Notes under the pieces: generated by a model
Told to the model about the DNA's origin: nothing
The model's input: only the letters and a program-made list of their open reading frames with translations
Database searches by the model: none
Translations under genes and position numbers: made by a program
Part shown: piece by piece, positions 36,027 through 46,039 of the stretch
Layout of the letters: each line of letters starts with the position of its first letter
Numbering within the stretch: the stretch's first letter is position 1
Origin: Peptoclostridium litorale DSM 5388
GTDB lineage: Bacteria > Bacillota > Clostridia > Peptostreptococcales > Peptostreptococcaceae
Direction: 5' to 3'
Assembly (NCBI RefSeq): GCF_900141635.1
Contig: NZ_FSRH01000008.1
Coordinates: 80,632-144,631 of the forward strand
DNA: 64,000 bases

Positions 36027-36448
36027 GCTTGAAATGTTGTCCAAGCGAGCCGGTGTTGGTGAGAGACCGGTGTCAATGTTCTTGTTGAATGGTTCCAGGA
36101 GAAGCGGTGTGAAATCTTATGAGAGTATCGCCAGCCGTGTGCCTCACGTTATAGGGGCAGGGTATCGAGACAGGCCGACTGTTGAGCTTAGGCTTTTTTA
36201 TAGACAGTATATGTACAAGGTTTGTTTTCCGTATCTGTAAAGAGAGATGGGTAATACCTTCTAAAATAGGTGGCAGCGCGGAATGATGACATTTCGTCCT
36301 ATATGAATATCATATATGGATGGGGTGTCTTTTTTTATTTACAAGCAGCGCAAAAGCTTTATGGCAGGGTAATACAAATCTAATCAGGGTGGCAACGCGA
36401 AGACATACGCACTTCGTCCCTTTTATGGGATGGGGTGCGTTTTTTTTA
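36008..36448 (+). ncRNA. Tryptophan T-box leader with two antiterminator/terminator modules
   Basis: A T-box riboswitch senses uncharged tRNA. Stem I features include AAGAGTAG (36019-36026), an AGCGAGCCGG...ACCGG distal arm (about 36046-36080) and GAATGG followed by TTCCAGGAG (about 36089-36103), where TGG is the probable specifier codon for tryptophan. Two T-box antiterminator motifs follow: AGGTGGCAGCGCGG (36268-36281) and AGGGTGGCAACGCGA (36387-36401). Both have UGGC, complementary to the GCCA end expected for tRNA-Trp with discriminator G. Each has its own terminator, 36288-36337 and 36407-36448. There is no room for a second stem I between them. Confidence 0.88.
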
Positions 36449-36555
36449 TTTTTATATTATATATATTGAAAAATATAATTTGATGGGTAATTTTATTATA
36501 CAGGGAATTTGAAAAAGGTTATTTTATTATCTGAAAAAATAAAGGGGGGTTTGCG

Positions 36556-37575
36556 ATGGTGATAGTTATGAAGCCTGGGACGGCAAGAAAAGATATTGAA
36601 AAAATAAAGGAAAAGATGGAGAGCTTAGGATGCGCTGTCCATGAGGTAGAGGGAGAAAGCTACAACATAATTGGTCTTATTGGAGATACAAGCAATATAG
36701 ATTCGGACATTATACAGGCAGATAGAAATGTTGAAAAAGTAGTGAATATACAGGAACCTTTTAAAAAGGCGCACAAGCTTTTCAAACCAGAGGACACGAT
36801 TGTAAATGTTAATGGTAAAAAAATCGGAGGAGGTAACATAGCGGTAATTGCAGGCCCTTGTTCAGTTGAAAGCAGGGAGCAGATAATAGACATTGCAGTC
36901 AAGGTAAAAGAGTCTGGAGCAGCTATGCTAAGAGGAGGGGCATTCAAGCCGAGGACGTCACCGTACAGCTTCCAAGGGCTCAGGGAAGAAGGGCTTGAGC
37001 TTTTATTAGAGGCAAAAAAGGTCACGGGCCTTCCTATAGTAACTGAGATAATGTCTGCTCATCACATTGATATTTTCGAGGAAAATGTTGACGTAATACA
37101 AATAGGCGCAAGAAACATGCAGAACTTCGAACTGCTTAAGGCAGTCGGAAAGACAAGCAAGCCTATTCTTTTGAAGAGAGGACTTTCGTCAAGCGTCGAA
37201 GAGCTGATAATGTCTGCAGAATACATTATGGCAGAAGGAAATAACGATGTAATACTATGCGAAAGGGGCATAAGGACATTTGAGACATACACAAGAAACA
37301 CTCTTGATCTCAGTGCAATTCCCGTTATAAAGCGACTTAGCCATCTTCCTGTTATTGTTGATCCGAGCCATGCCACAGGCCATTACTGGATGGTTGAAGC
37401 TCTTGCTAAGGCAGCAATAGCAGTAGGTGCAGATGGACTCATCATAGAGGTTCACAATGACCCGGAAAATGCACTGTGCGACGGACCACAGTCATTAAAA
37501 CCAGAAAAATTCAAGCACCTCATGGACTCTGTAAGGCAAATTGCAAGCATAGAAAATAAGAATATTACAATTTAG
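36556..37575 (+). CDS. aroF: 3-deoxy-7-phosphoheptulonate synthase (DAHP synthase)
   Basis: A 339-residue enzyme that joins phosphoenolpyruvate and erythrose-4-phosphate in the first step of the shikimate pathway. Residues 1-70 form a ferredoxin-like regulatory domain (MVIVMKPGTARKDIEKI), as in the AroF/AroG type of Bacillus-Thermotoga. The barrel has AVIAGPCSVESREQ (about 95-108), GGAFKPRTSPYSFQG (about 131-145), LLKRGL and VIVDPSHATG. It is the first gene behind the tryptophan T-box, so supply of chorismate precursor is tied to tryptophan need. AAAGGGGGG precedes the ATG. Confidence 0.93.
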   Translation: MVIVMKPGTARKDIEKIKEKMESLGCAVHEVEGESYNIIGLIGDTSNIDSDIIQADRNVEKVVNIQEPFKKAHKLFKPEDTIVNVNGKKIGGGNIAVIAGPCSVESREQIIDIAVKVKESGAAMLRGGAFKPRTSPYSFQGLREEGLELLLEAKKVTGLPIVTEIMSAHHIDIFEENVDVIQIGARNMQNFELLKAVGKTSKPILLKRGLSSSVEELIMSAEYIMAEGNNDVILCERGIRTFETYTRNTLDLSAIPVIKRLSHLPVIVDPSHATGHYWMVEALAKAAIAVGADGLIIEVHNDPENALCDGPQSLKPEKFKHLMDSVRQIASIENKNITI

Positions 37576-37631
37576 TGGGGAAAAAATTAGATAAGGGCGT
37601 TTTTATATTAGATTTGTGAAAGGGTGGGAAT

Positions 37632-39128
37632 ATGATTTATCCAAGTTTAGAGCAGTTCAGGGAAACGATAAATAATGCAAAGCTGGCGACATTCACAATG
37701 GAGATGGAGGGGGATTTGCACACTCCAGTTTCAATATTCAAAAAGTTATGTAAGGGTGAAAACACATATATGCTTGAAAGCGTTGAAAAGGGAAAATGGG
37801 GAAAATATTCGTACATCGGAAGAAACCCATTCATGCAAATAAAGGCTTACGGCGAGAGGGTAGAGATACAAAAGGACGGAGATACTGAGGTGAAAAGCGG
37901 CAGTCCCCTTCAGATAATAAGGGATGTCATAGGCGAGTATGGAGTCAAAGAGGACGAGGCTTCAGTAGACTTTACAGGAGGGGCAGTAGGGTATATCGGA
38001 TACGATTTTGTGAGAACTTGTGAAAAGCTTGGAGAGCCGGGAGAAGACGATTTCAAAATGCCCGATGTCCACCTTATGGTCGCAAAAGAGATGGTTGCAT
38101 ATGACCATGAGAGACAGAAGATAAAGATAATAATAAACATTCCTCTGGATGAAATGGCGTGTGAAAGTGCCGGTGGAAAAGATCGGGCAGATAGAATATA
38201 TGAATACGCAGAGAATAGGCTAAGCGATATAAGCACAGAGATAGAAAAGCCGGAGCCTCTGCAAAGCGGGAAAGAAGTTGTCAAAAAGCTTTTGGAGTAT
38301 TCCAGCAGCGAGACCAGGGAAACTTTCATGGAAAAAGTGTTAAGGGCAAAGGAGTATATAAAAGACGGAGACATATTCCAAGTCGTACTATCGCAAAGGC
38401 TTCAAGTTGAGACCGACATACATCCGATTGACGTCTACAGGACGCTTAGGACGCTAAACCCTTCTCCATACATGTACTATATAGACTACGGCGACTACCA
38501 GATTGTAGGATCCTCCCCGGAACTTCTTGTAAAGGCCGTATCTGGGAAACTTGAAACCTGTCCCATAGCGGGGACAAGGCCGAGGGGAGAGACTAAGGCC
38601 GAGGACGATGCCAACGCAAGTGAGCTTTTGGCAGACGAAAAGGAAAGGGCTGAGCACATGATGCTTGTGGACCTTGCGAGAAACGACATAGGCAGGATAT
38701 CAAAATTCGGGACAGTGGAGCTTACAAATTTTATGGAGGTGCAAAGATATTCCCACGTAATGCACATAGTTTCAAATGTGATAGGAACTATGAAAGACGA
38801 GTGCGACATGTTCGATGCGTTAAGGGCCTGCCTTCCAGCGGGAACCGTTTCAGGGGCTCCAAAGGTGAGGGCAATGCAGATAATAGACGAGCTTGAATCC
38901 AAGAAAAGGGGAGTATATGCGGGGGCAATAGGCTACTTCGGGTTCAACGGAAACATGGATACGTGCATAGCCATAAGGACAATAGTCTTCAAGGGCGGCA
39001 AGGCGCACATACAGGCGGGAGCCGGAGTGGTGGCGGATTCTGATCCGCTTTCGGAATACAACGAGACACTCAGAAAGGCCCAGGCGCTTGTGCAGGCAAT
39101 AGACATTTCAAGGGGGAATGAGCAGTGA
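37632..39128 (+). CDS. trpE: Anthranilate synthase component I
   Basis: A 498-residue enzyme that converts chorismate to anthranilate using ammonia from TrpG. The N-terminal part has LLESVEKGKWGKYSYIG-like tryptophan-feedback residues near the start (LESVEKGKWGKYS), and the chorismate-binding core has GSSPELLV, CPIAGTRPRG, DEKERAEHMMLVDLARND and GTVSGAPKVRAMQII. All are intact, so the enzyme should be active and feedback-inhibited. The stop overlaps the trpG start by four bases, indicating coupled translation. Confidence 0.95.
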   Translation: MIYPSLEQFRETINNAKLATFTMEMEGDLHTPVSIFKKLCKGENTYMLESVEKGKWGKYSYIGRNPFMQIKAYGERVEIQKDGDTEVKSGSPLQIIRDVIGEYGVKEDEASVDFTGGAVGYIGYDFVRTCEKLGEPGEDDFKMPDVHLMVAKEMVAYDHERQKIKIIINIPLDEMACESAGGKDRADRIYEYAENRLSDISTEIEKPEPLQSGKEVVKKLLEYSSSETRETFMEKVLRAKEYIKDGDIFQVVLSQRLQVETDIHPIDVYRTLRTLNPSPYMYYIDYGDYQIVGSSPELLVKAVSGKLETCPIAGTRPRGETKAEDDANASELLADEKERAEHMMLVDLARNDIGRISKFGTVELTNFMEVQRYSHVMHIVSNVIGTMKDECDMFDALRACLPAGTVSGAPKVRAMQIIDELESKKRGVYAGAIGYFGFNGNMDTCIAIRTIVFKGGKAHIQAGAGVVADSDPLSEYNETLRKAQALVQAIDISRGNEQ

Positions 39129-39703
39129 TACTTATAATAGACAATTACGATTCTTTCACATACAATTTGTACCAGTATATAGGTGAGATAGACGAGGATG
39201 TCAAGGTGTTCAGAAATGACGAGATCACCCTTGACGATATTGAAAAGATGAAGCCAAGCAGCATAATAATATCGCCAGGGCCGGGATATCCGGTATATGC
39301 AGGAATATCCATGGCGGTGATAAGAAGGTTTGGCGGGAAGATTCCCATACTCGGCGTGTGCCTTGGACACCAGGCAATAGGAGAGGCATTCGGAGGGCGG
39401 ATAGTTCATGCGAAAGAGACCAAGCATGGAAAGGCCACGTTTATAAAGCACGACGGGAAAGGGCTGTTCACAGGGATTGAAAGCCCTGCGGAGGTAATGA
39501 GGTACCACTCGCTTATAGTGGAGACGGCCTCCATAGGCGAAGAGCTCGAAGTAACTGCAAGGGACGACGAAGGCCAGATAATGGGGCTGAGGCACAGGGA
39601 ATATCCAATATACGGGGTTCAGTTTCATCCGGAGTCCATTGGGACGGCATATGGAAAGAAAATGATTGAAAACTTCATTGAAATTAGCAAAATGCAGACG
39701 TGA
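39125..39703 (+). CDS. trpG: Anthranilate synthase component II (glutamine amidotransferase)
   Basis: A 192-residue class-I glutamine amidotransferase that supplies ammonia to TrpE. The triad is present: C79 in LGVCLGHQ, H168 and E170 in QFHPES. The N-terminal IIDNYDSFTYNLYQY and ISPGPGYP motifs are typical of TrpG/PabA. It is not fused to TrpD, unlike in some bacteria. The start overlaps trpE (ATGA-type junction, here GTGATACTT read from 39125), so subunits are made in balance. In species lacking a separate PabA, the same protein can serve folate synthesis. Confidence 0.93.
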   Translation: MILIIDNYDSFTYNLYQYIGEIDEDVKVFRNDEITLDDIEKMKPSSIIISPGPGYPVYAGISMAVIRRFGGKIPILGVCLGHQAIGEAFGGRIVHAKETKHGKATFIKHDGKGLFTGIESPAEVMRYHSLIVETASIGEELEVTARDDEGQIMGLRHREYPIYGVQFHPESIGTAYGKKMIENFIEISKMQT

Positions 39704-39750
39704 TTTGGGGGATATTGGGGTTTTGACAAGGAAAATAAGGGGGGATGGAC

Positions 39751-40770
39751 ATGATAAAAGTTGCAATAGAAAAACTTGTATTGGGAGAGGATCTTGAGCA
39801 CGATCAGATGGTGCAGGTCATGGAAGAGATAATGGAAGGACGGGCACCGGGTGCCCAGATAGGGGCTTTTCTCACGGCTCTCAAGATAAAAGGCGAAACG
39901 GCAGACGAGATAAGTGCAGGTGCGCAGGTGATGAGGGAAAAGTCCCTTAAGGTAGATATTGGAGGACAATACGCAATAGACACATGCGGTACGGGGGGAG
40001 ACGCCCTTGGAACGTTCAATGTCTCGACGGCAGTGATGTTTATAGCCGCGGCCGCCGGAGTAACGGTGCTAAAGCACGGCAACAGGTCGGTTTCAAGCAG
40101 ATGCGGAAGTGCGGACGTGCTTGAGAGCCTTGGAGTAAAAGTGGACCTCGGCCCGGAGGGGGTTCGAAAATGCGCCATGGAGCTCGGACTGGGATTTATG
40201 TTCGCGCCAATATTCCACTCGGCTATGAAAAATGTAATGGGTGTAAGACGAGAGCTTGGCATGAGGACTATATTCAACATGCTCGGACCGCTTTCGAATC
40301 CAGCGAAAGTGCAGGGACAGGTGCTGGGGGTGTTCGAGCGTGGCCTTACGCAGACATTCGCAGAGGCATTGAGGGACATGGGATGTGAAAGGGCGCTTGT
40401 CGTCCACGGAGATGACGGGCTTGACGAGATAAGCATAACTACCTCCACACATGTAAGCGAGCTCAAGGGCGGAAAGATCAAAAGTTATACAATAAGCCCG
40501 GAGGATTTTGGAATGGAACTATCGGGCATTGAAGACATACAGGGCGGGGACGCTGATAAAAACGCACAGATCATTAAAGACATTTTAAGCGGCAAGAGGG
40601 GAGCCAAAAGGGACATAGTGCTTCTAAACGCAGGAGCCGCGATATATGTCGGGAAAAAGGCGGGAAGCATGGGCGAAGGCGTTGAAATCGCAAAAGATGT
40701 AATAGACAAGGGGCTTGCACTTGAAAAGCTTCAAAAATTCGCGAAGCTCACAAGGAGGTTAAGGCAGTGA
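39751..40770 (+). CDS. trpD: Anthranilate phosphoribosyltransferase
   Basis: A 339-residue enzyme transferring the phosphoribosyl group of PRPP to anthranilate. Visible motifs are DTCGTGGDALGTFNVST (about residues 77-93), KHGNRSVSSRCGSADVLE (about 107-124) and GPLSNPA. AAGGGGGG (39738-39744) abuts ATG 39745 but is six bases before ATG 39751, so I choose the latter (MIKVAIEKL). The stop overlaps the trpC start by four bases. Confidence 0.94.
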   Translation: MIKVAIEKLVLGEDLEHDQMVQVMEEIMEGRAPGAQIGAFLTALKIKGETADEISAGAQVMREKSLKVDIGGQYAIDTCGTGGDALGTFNVSTAVMFIAAAAGVTVLKHGNRSVSSRCGSADVLESLGVKVDLGPEGVRKCAMELGLGFMFAPIFHSAMKNVMGVRRELGMRTIFNMLGPLSNPAKVQGQVLGVFERGLTQTFAEALRDMGCERALVVHGDDGLDEISITTSTHVSELKGGKIKSYTISPEDFGMELSGIEDIQGGDADKNAQIIKDILSGKRGAKRDIVLLNAGAAIYVGKKAGSMGEGVEIAKDVIDKGLALEKLQKFAKLTRRLRQ

Positions 40771-41540
40771 TACTTCAAAAAATAGTGGACAGGAAAAAAC
40801 AGAGGGTACAGGAGGAAAAATCAAAGAAGCCCCTTGAGGAGCTGCTTTTGAAGATAGAATCCATGGGCCCGTGCAGGGATTTCAAAATGGCGATTGAAAG
40901 AGGAGGTATATCACTCATAGCAGAGGTTAAAAAGGCGTCGCCTTCAAGAGGTGTTATGAAGGAAGATTTCGATCCGGAACAGATAGCAAGAGAGTATGAA
41001 AAGGCGGGTGTCGATGCTGTATCGGTGATAACCGAGGAGGATTTTTTCCTCGGGAAGCCAAAGTACCTTAAAACCGTAAGGGATATAGTATCTGTGCCGG
41101 TGCTGAGAAAGGACTTCATAATAGATCCGTACCAGATATACCAATCGAGGGCCATGGGAGCCGACGCAATACTTCTTATAGCGTCAATACTTACGAAGGA
41201 TCAGCTGGCAGAATTTTATGAAATAGCAAAAGGGATCGGCATTCATTGCCTTGTGGAAACCCATACTATAGAAGAGGTGGAAAAGGCCATAAGCGCAGGA
41301 GCCCAGATAATAGGCATAAACAACAGGGACCTTTCCACTTTTAAAACGGACATATCAAAGACGGCGGAGCTCATAAAGCACATTCCAAAAGACAAGATCG
41401 TCGTAAGCGAAAGTGGAATAATGTCGGGAGAAGATTCGAAAAGCGTGCATGACATGGGTGCAGATGCGGTGCTTGTGGGCCAGTCCATAATGGAGTCTGG
41501 ATCAATAGCGGACAAGGTGAAGGAGCTAAAGGGTGAGTGA
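40767..41540 (+). CDS. trpC: Indole-3-glycerol-phosphate synthase
   Basis: A 257-residue TIM-barrel enzyme that closes the indole ring by decarboxylation of CdRP. Motifs include LIAEVKKASPSRG with the catalytic lysines (about residues 50-62), VLRKDFIIDPYQIYQS (about 112-127), GINNRDLSTF and VSESGI. It is a single-function protein, not fused to TrpF as in enteric bacteria. It overlaps trpD by four bases and trpF by eight. Confidence 0.94.
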   Translation: MILQKIVDRKKQRVQEEKSKKPLEELLLKIESMGPCRDFKMAIERGGISLIAEVKKASPSRGVMKEDFDPEQIAREYEKAGVDAVSVITEEDFFLGKPKYLKTVRDIVSVPVLRKDFIIDPYQIYQSRAMGADAILLIASILTKDQLAEFYEIAKGIGIHCLVETHTIEEVEKAISAGAQIIGINNRDLSTFKTDISKTAELIKHIPKDKIVVSESGIMSGEDSKSVHDMGADAVLVGQSIMESGSIADKVKELKGE

Positions 41541-42195
41541 GTTGACAAAGATAAAGATATGCGGGCTTACGAGAAGCGTGGACATTGAATATGTTAACGA
41601 GCTCATGCCGGATTATGTTGGCTTTGTGTTTGCAAAGAGCAAAAGGAGAATAAGCACACAGGATGCGGCAAAACTCATAGCCGGACTAAAGCCCGGGATA
41701 AAAAAGGTGGGAGTGTTTGTAAACGAATCCATCCCAAACCTACTCGAAACCGCAAGGGTTTGCAGGCTTGACGTGATTCAGCTTCACGGAAGCGAGGATT
41801 TGGACTACTGCAAAAAGCTTGCGGGCTATGAGGTATGGAAGAGCTTTGGACTGCCTGGCACTGAATATGCCGGCGGAAAAACAGATGGAGATGCCGATGA
41901 GGTCTGTTTTATAAATTTTAAGGATATTGAGCAGTACAAGGATTTTGGTGTGCTTCTTGACACCTGCTGCAAGGGGAGTTTCGGTGGTACGGGAAAGAGG
42001 TTTGACTGGAAAGCGGCAAAGGGCATGAGCAGTAGATTTTTTACAATACTCGCCGGAGGGATAACTCCCGAAAACGTCAAAGAGGCAATAGAGACGGTAA
42101 AGCCCCATGTTGTTGACGTAAGCAGCGGGGTCGAGACAGATGGACACAAGGATTTTGAGAAGATAAAAAAACTTATTATGAATGCGAGGGGATAA
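41533..42195 (+). CDS. trpF: Phosphoribosylanthranilate isomerase
   Basis: A 220-residue TIM-barrel enzyme performing the Amadori rearrangement of PRA to Cd[13 protein letters not shown] (about residues 7-17) contains the catalytic cysteine, [11 protein letters not shown] is the phosphate-side loop, IQLHGSED is conserved, and VDVSSGVET near the C-terminus is the phosphate-binding motif with the catalytic aspartate nearby ([19 protein letters not shown]). GTG 41533 has AAGGAG eight bases upstream; TTG 41542 is an alternative. It overlaps trpC by eight bases. Confidence 0.92.
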   Translation: MSELTKIKICGLTRSVDIEYVNELMPDYVGFVFAKSKRRISTQDAAKLIAGLKPGIKKVGVFVNESIPNLLETARVCRLDVIQLHGSEDLDYCKKLAGYEVWKSFGLPGTEYAGGKTDGDADEVCFINFKDIEQYKDFGVLLDTCCKGSFGGTGKRFDWKAAKGMSSRFFTILAGGITPENVKEAIETVKPHVVDVSSGVETDGHKDFEKIKKLIMNARG

Positions 42196-42196
42196 C

Positions 42197-43396
42197 ATGA
42201 AAGATCAAAACAAGAAGTCGAGATTCGGGAAATTCGGAGGGCAGTTCGTTCCTGAAACACTTATGAACGCACTTATAGAGCTTGAAGGGGAATATGAAAA
42301 GGCCATAAACGACGAGAGCTTCATGAAGGAGTACAGGTACTACCTCAAGGAGTATACAGGAAGGCCCAATCCGCTTTATTTTGCGGAAAACCTTACGAGG
42401 GAGCTGGGGGGAGGAAAGATATACCTCAAGAGGGAGGACCTCAACCACACGGGGGCGCACAAGATAAACAACGTGCTGGGTCAGGTGCTTCTTGCAATGA
42501 GAATGGGCAAAAAGAGGATAATAGCCGAAACCGGGGCGGGGCAGCACGGGGTTGCAACAGCGACTGTGTGCGCCATGTTCAATCTTGAATGCGAGGTTTA
42601 CATGGGAGAGGAGGACGTTCAGAGGCAGTCCCTAAATGTTTTCAAGATGAAAATGCTCGGAAGCAAGGTCAACTCGGTGACGTCCGGGACTGGAACGCTC
42701 AAGGACGCCACAAACGAAGCGCTTAGAAACTGGGTTGCAAGGGTCGATGACACTTTCTACGTAATAGGCTCCGTAGTGGGGCCGCATCCGTATCCTACAA
42801 TGGTAAGGGATTTCCAAAGGGTCATAGGTGACGAGGCCAGAGAGCAGATTCTCCAGATTGAGGGAAGGCTTCCGGACCACCTTGTGGCATGCGTAGGGGG
42901 AGGCAGCAATTCGATGGGTCTTTTCTATCCTTTTGCAAAGGACAAGAATGTAAAGATGCACGGGGTTGAGGCAGGAGGTCTTGGAATAGAGACTGACAAG
43001 CACGCAGCCACAATTTCGAAAGGCTCAATAGGTGTTATACACGGGATGATGACATACGTGCTTCAGGACGACTACGGCCAGATAATGCCGGTCCACTCAA
43101 TATCGGCAGGGCTTGACTATCCGGGAATAGGACCAGAGCACGCCAATTTCCACGATACTGGAAGGGCGCACTACGAGGCCGTGACAGACGATGAGGCTGT
43201 GGAAGGGTTCATGCTCCTTACAAGAAGCGAAGGGATAATACCGGCCCTTGAGAGTTCACACGCAGTAGCATACCTTAAAAAGCTGGCCCCGAAGACTGAA
43301 AAGGACGAGATAATAATAATGTGCCTTTCGGGAAGAGGGGACAAGGATATGAACACGATAATGGACATAGTGGGAGGGGAAGATCATGGCGAGTAG
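42197..43396 (+). CDS. trpB: Tryptophan synthase beta chain
   Basis: A 399-residue PLP enzyme that condenses indole with serine. [14 protein letters not shown] opens the protein, the PLP lysine is K89 in [13 protein letters not shown], and GGGSNSMG is the phosphate-binding loop. It is the TrpB1 type that forms the alpha2-beta2 channel complex with TrpA. GAGGGG precedes ATG 42197, one base after the trpF stop; the frame from 42182 overlaps trpF without a better site. The 3' end overlaps trpA by 11 bases. Confidence 0.95.
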   Translation: MKDQNKKSRFGKFGGQFVPETLMNALIELEGEYEKAINDESFMKEYRYYLKEYTGRPNPLYFAENLTRELGGGKIYLKREDLNHTGAHKINNVLGQVLLAMRMGKKRIIAETGAGQHGVATATVCAMFNLECEVYMGEEDVQRQSLNVFKMKMLGSKVNSVTSGTGTLKDATNEALRNWVARVDDTFYVIGSVVGPHPYPTMVRDFQRVIGDEAREQILQIEGRLPDHLVACVGGGSNSMGLFYPFAKDKNVKMHGVEAGGLGIETDKHAATISKGSIGVIHGMMTYVLQDDYGQIMPVHSISAGLDYPGIGPEHANFHDTGRAHYEAVTDDEAVEGFMLLTRSEGIIPALESSHAVAYLKKLAPKTEKDEIIIMCLSGRGDKDMNTIMDIVGGEDHGE

Positions 43397-44180
43397 GATT
43401 TCAAAAAAGTTTGAAGAGATTAAAAAGAGAAACAAAAAGGCGCTCATAGGTTATCTGACATGCGGATATCCCGATTTGGAAGAGACCTACGAGCTTGTAA
43501 TGGAAGGCGAAAAGGCAGGAATCGACATAATGGAGCTTGGAATACCGTATTCCGATCCGGTGGCGGACGGGCCTGTAATACAGATTGCATCCGAAAAGGC
43601 GCTGGAGAAGGGAGTCAATATAGACGGGATATTCGCCATGGTCAAAAGGCTAAGGGAAAAGACACAGATTCCGCTTGTAATAATGACATATTACAATTCG
43701 GTTTTCAGGTACGGTGATGAAAAATTCATAAGTGCCTGCTGTGAAAGCGGAATCGACGGGCTTATAGTGCCGGACCTTCCGTACGAGGAGAGGGACATTC
43801 TGCTGGGGCTGACCCAAACTAGCGGAGTAGACCTGATACCCCTTGTGGCTCCGACATCTGAGGACAGGATAGAAAAGATAGTGTCGGATGCCACAGGATT
43901 TGTGTACTGCATATCATCAAAGGGAGTGACCGGAAAGAGAAGCGAGCTTTCCGGCGGACTTGAAGATTTCATGGAAAGCGTAAGAAAACATACGGATGTC
44001 CCGCTTGCTATAGGCTTTGGAATATCTGGCCCTGATGCTGTGAAAGACGTCAAAGACATCTGCGACGGCGTTATAGTCGGAAGCGCCATAATAGAAAAGA
44101 TAGGAGAAGGCATTGAAGCGGGGGATGCGAAGGCAAGAGTTATTCCTTTTATAAAGGAGCTAAGCGCTGCGCTGGAATAA
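43386..44180 (+). CDS. trpA: Tryptophan synthase alpha chain
   Basis: A 264-residue TIM barrel that splits indole-3-glycerol phosphate to indole, which passes to TrpB. The catalytic glutamate and aspartate lie in [15 protein letters not shown] (about residues 49-63) and VPDLPYEE (about 130-137), and GFGISGPD near the end is the phosphate site. It is the last gene of the operon; a hairpin follows at 44315-44354. GGGAGGGGAAGATC precedes ATG 43386. Confidence 0.95.
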   Translation: MASRISKKFEEIKKRNKKALIGYLTCGYPDLEETYELVMEGEKAGIDIMELGIPYSDPVADGPVIQIASEKALEKGVNIDGIFAMVKRLREKTQIPLVIMTYYNSVFRYGDEKFISACCESGIDGLIVPDLPYEERDILLGLTQTSGVDLIPLVAPTSEDRIEKIVSDATGFVYCISSKGVTGKRSELSGGLEDFMESVRKHTDVPLAIGFGISGPDAVKDVKDICDGVIVGSAIIEKIGEGIEAGDAKARVIPFIKELSAALE

Positions 44181-44314
44181 AGATTAAGGAATACAGGTGA
44201 GGCCATTTATATATGCCTTGGATATTATTCTGGTGCGGTAGTGTCCATATTTAATATAAGAGTCAAATGTGATCTAAAAAAACACAGCCGCTAAGGAAAG
44301 GTGCTCAGGAAACC

Positions 44315-44354
44315 AATAGTAAGGGATTGAGGATTACCTATATCTCTTACTATT
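44315..44354 (+). terminator. Probable terminator of the trp operon
   Basis: AATAGTAAGGGAT (44315-44327) pairs with ATCTCTTACTATT (44342-44354) with one G-T pair, followed by GCATTTTAATT. The remaining bases from 44181 to 44470 show no gene. Confidence 0.6.
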
Positions 44355-44470
44355 GCATTTTAATTGCTACTTCATTAAAAGAAGGATTGATTTCAACGTT
44401 TTGATAGTATGCTGTAGATATTGAAAGGTCTAAAAGCTCACATTGACAGACTCATTTACACATTTTATCG

Positions 44471-45850
44471 TCAGCTATTTTTATTAGTTGTTCTGCAGTC
44501 AGCATGTTTTCGGGATAAACAGATATTCCTGTTGTAATTAAGAAGTCTCTTAAACTCTTCTATCGGTAGGGGTCTGCTGAAATAGTAGCCTTGAAATTCA
44601 TCACAGCCTTGGCTTTTTAAAAAGTCTAACTGCTGTAATCTTTCCACTCCTTCAGCGATGACTTTCAAATCCATTTTTTTAGCTAGTGAAATCACTGATT
44701 CTAAAATGATTCTTTGCTTTTTTGCATCAAACTTCTTGTCTATAAAAACCTTGTCTATCTTTAATATGTCAATTGGCATTTGCACTAAATAATTCAAAGA
44801 AGAGTATCCCGTTCCAAAATCATCAAGCGAAACTTTAATTCCTCTTTTTCTAATCTTTTTTATTATTTCTATTGATGTATCCAAAGTATTCATTATTGTA
44901 TTGTCTGTGATTTCCAGTTCAAGGTACTTAGATTCCAAATTCGCCTGATTAAGAGCTTCCTCAATTTTTTCAATTAGATTCATATCTTCAAACTGTCTTG
45001 CCGACAAGTTCACGGAGACACATAAATCATACCCCTCGTCTGCCATTGCTTTGGTTTGCATGCAGGCCCTTTTTAATACAATATCCCCTATCTTCTGTAT
45101 AAGGCCGGTTTCTTCCGCTATTGGGATGAACTCGGCAGGAGATATTATCCTGCCTTCAGAATCAATCCATCTGACCAGGGCCTCCATCCCTACGATTTTT
45201 CCACTGCGTATGTTAACCTTAGGCTGATAGTACACATGGAATTCATCTTTCAATAGCGCAACTCTAAGCTTTGTTTCAAGTAACACTTTATTCAGAGCTT
45301 TTTCAGAAATTCTTTCATCATGTACTCTATAACTGTTTCGTCCCATGTCTTTTGAATGATGCAGAGCTGTAGTCGCTTTTTTAAGCAGCCCTTCAAAATC
45401 TATTGCATCTTTGGGGTAATTGCTTATACCTATGCTTCCAGTAATAAAAAGCTCATTATCTTTTATTTTTATTGGGTATTCGAACAGGTTCAATATCTTT
45501 TTTGATAAGCTTTCCGCACGCATCAATGAATTATTTTCTTTCAATAAAAAAACAAATTCATCTCCGCCCCACCTGTAAAGCCTGCAGTTTTCATATGCCA
45601 GAGCTCTCAACATAGCTGCTATTTTTTTAATCACTCTATCTCCGTTAAAATATCCTAAAGTGTCATTTATGGCCTTCAATTTGTCAATATCAAAAAATAT
45701 TACTGAGAATTCATCTTTATTAAGGCACAGATTTTTTAAATGCATATACAGAGATTCTCTGTTAAATAGCCCAGTGAGACTGTCATAGTACGACAGTTTA
45801 TGTATTGTTTTCTTATTTTTTTTGTTTTCAGATATTAGTTTTTTATTCAT
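44471..45850 (-). CDS. GGDEF-EAL cyclic-di-GMP protein
   Basis: A 459-residue protein with no sensor or membrane segment. After a short basic coil (residues 1-20) comes a GGDEF domain (about 20-180) with DSLTGLFNR and an intact RWGGDEFVF active site, then an EAL domain (about 195-445) with YYQPKVNI, MEALVRW, ELEITDN, DDFGTGYSSL and VIAEGVE, all expected of an active phosphodiesterase. Both activities look possible, so net effect on cyclic-di-GMP is not predictable. It lies behind the chemoreceptor gene, 190 bases apart on the same strand. Confidence 0.9.
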   Translation of the reverse strand: MNKKLISENKKNKKTIHKLSYYDSLTGLFNRESLYMHLKNLCLNKDEFSVIFFDIDKLKAINDTLGYFNGDRVIKKIAAMLRALAYENCRLYRWGGDEFVFLLKENNSLMRAESLSKKILNLFEYPIKIKDNELFITGSIGISNYPKDAIDFEGLLKKATTALHHSKDMGRNSYRVHDERISEKALNKVLLETKLRVALLKDEFHVYYQPKVNIRSGKIVGMEALVRWIDSEGRIISPAEFIPIAEETGLIQKIGDIVLKRACMQTKAMADEGYDLCVSVNLSARQFEDMNLIEKIEEALNQANLESKYLELEITDNTIMNTLDTSIEIIKKIRKRGIKVSLDDFGTGYSSLNYLVQMPIDILKIDKVFIDKKFDAKKQRIILESVISLAKKMDLKVIAEGVERLQQLDFLKSQGCDEFQGYYFSRPLPIEEFKRLLNYNRNICLSRKHADCRTTNKNS

Positions 45851-46039
45851 ATTTCTTACCTCAATCAGCTATAGTTATTTCCAAATTCACTATGGTAATT
45901 CGAAGTGTTGTCTGTTATGCTGGATTTCTTTTTCAGATTGACTATAGGGAAAATATTTCCCCTGAAACTGATTAGCCCCTTGAAATAACACGCCATAGGG
46001 GGAAGCTAGCATTCAAAATTCAACACCTGTGTAATTACA

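Noticed and set aside
39843..39856. GCACCGGGTGCC-like word in trpD resembling the palindrome at 5995
   Set aside because: It is part of conserved TrpD codons (GRAPGAQ), so the likeness is chance.
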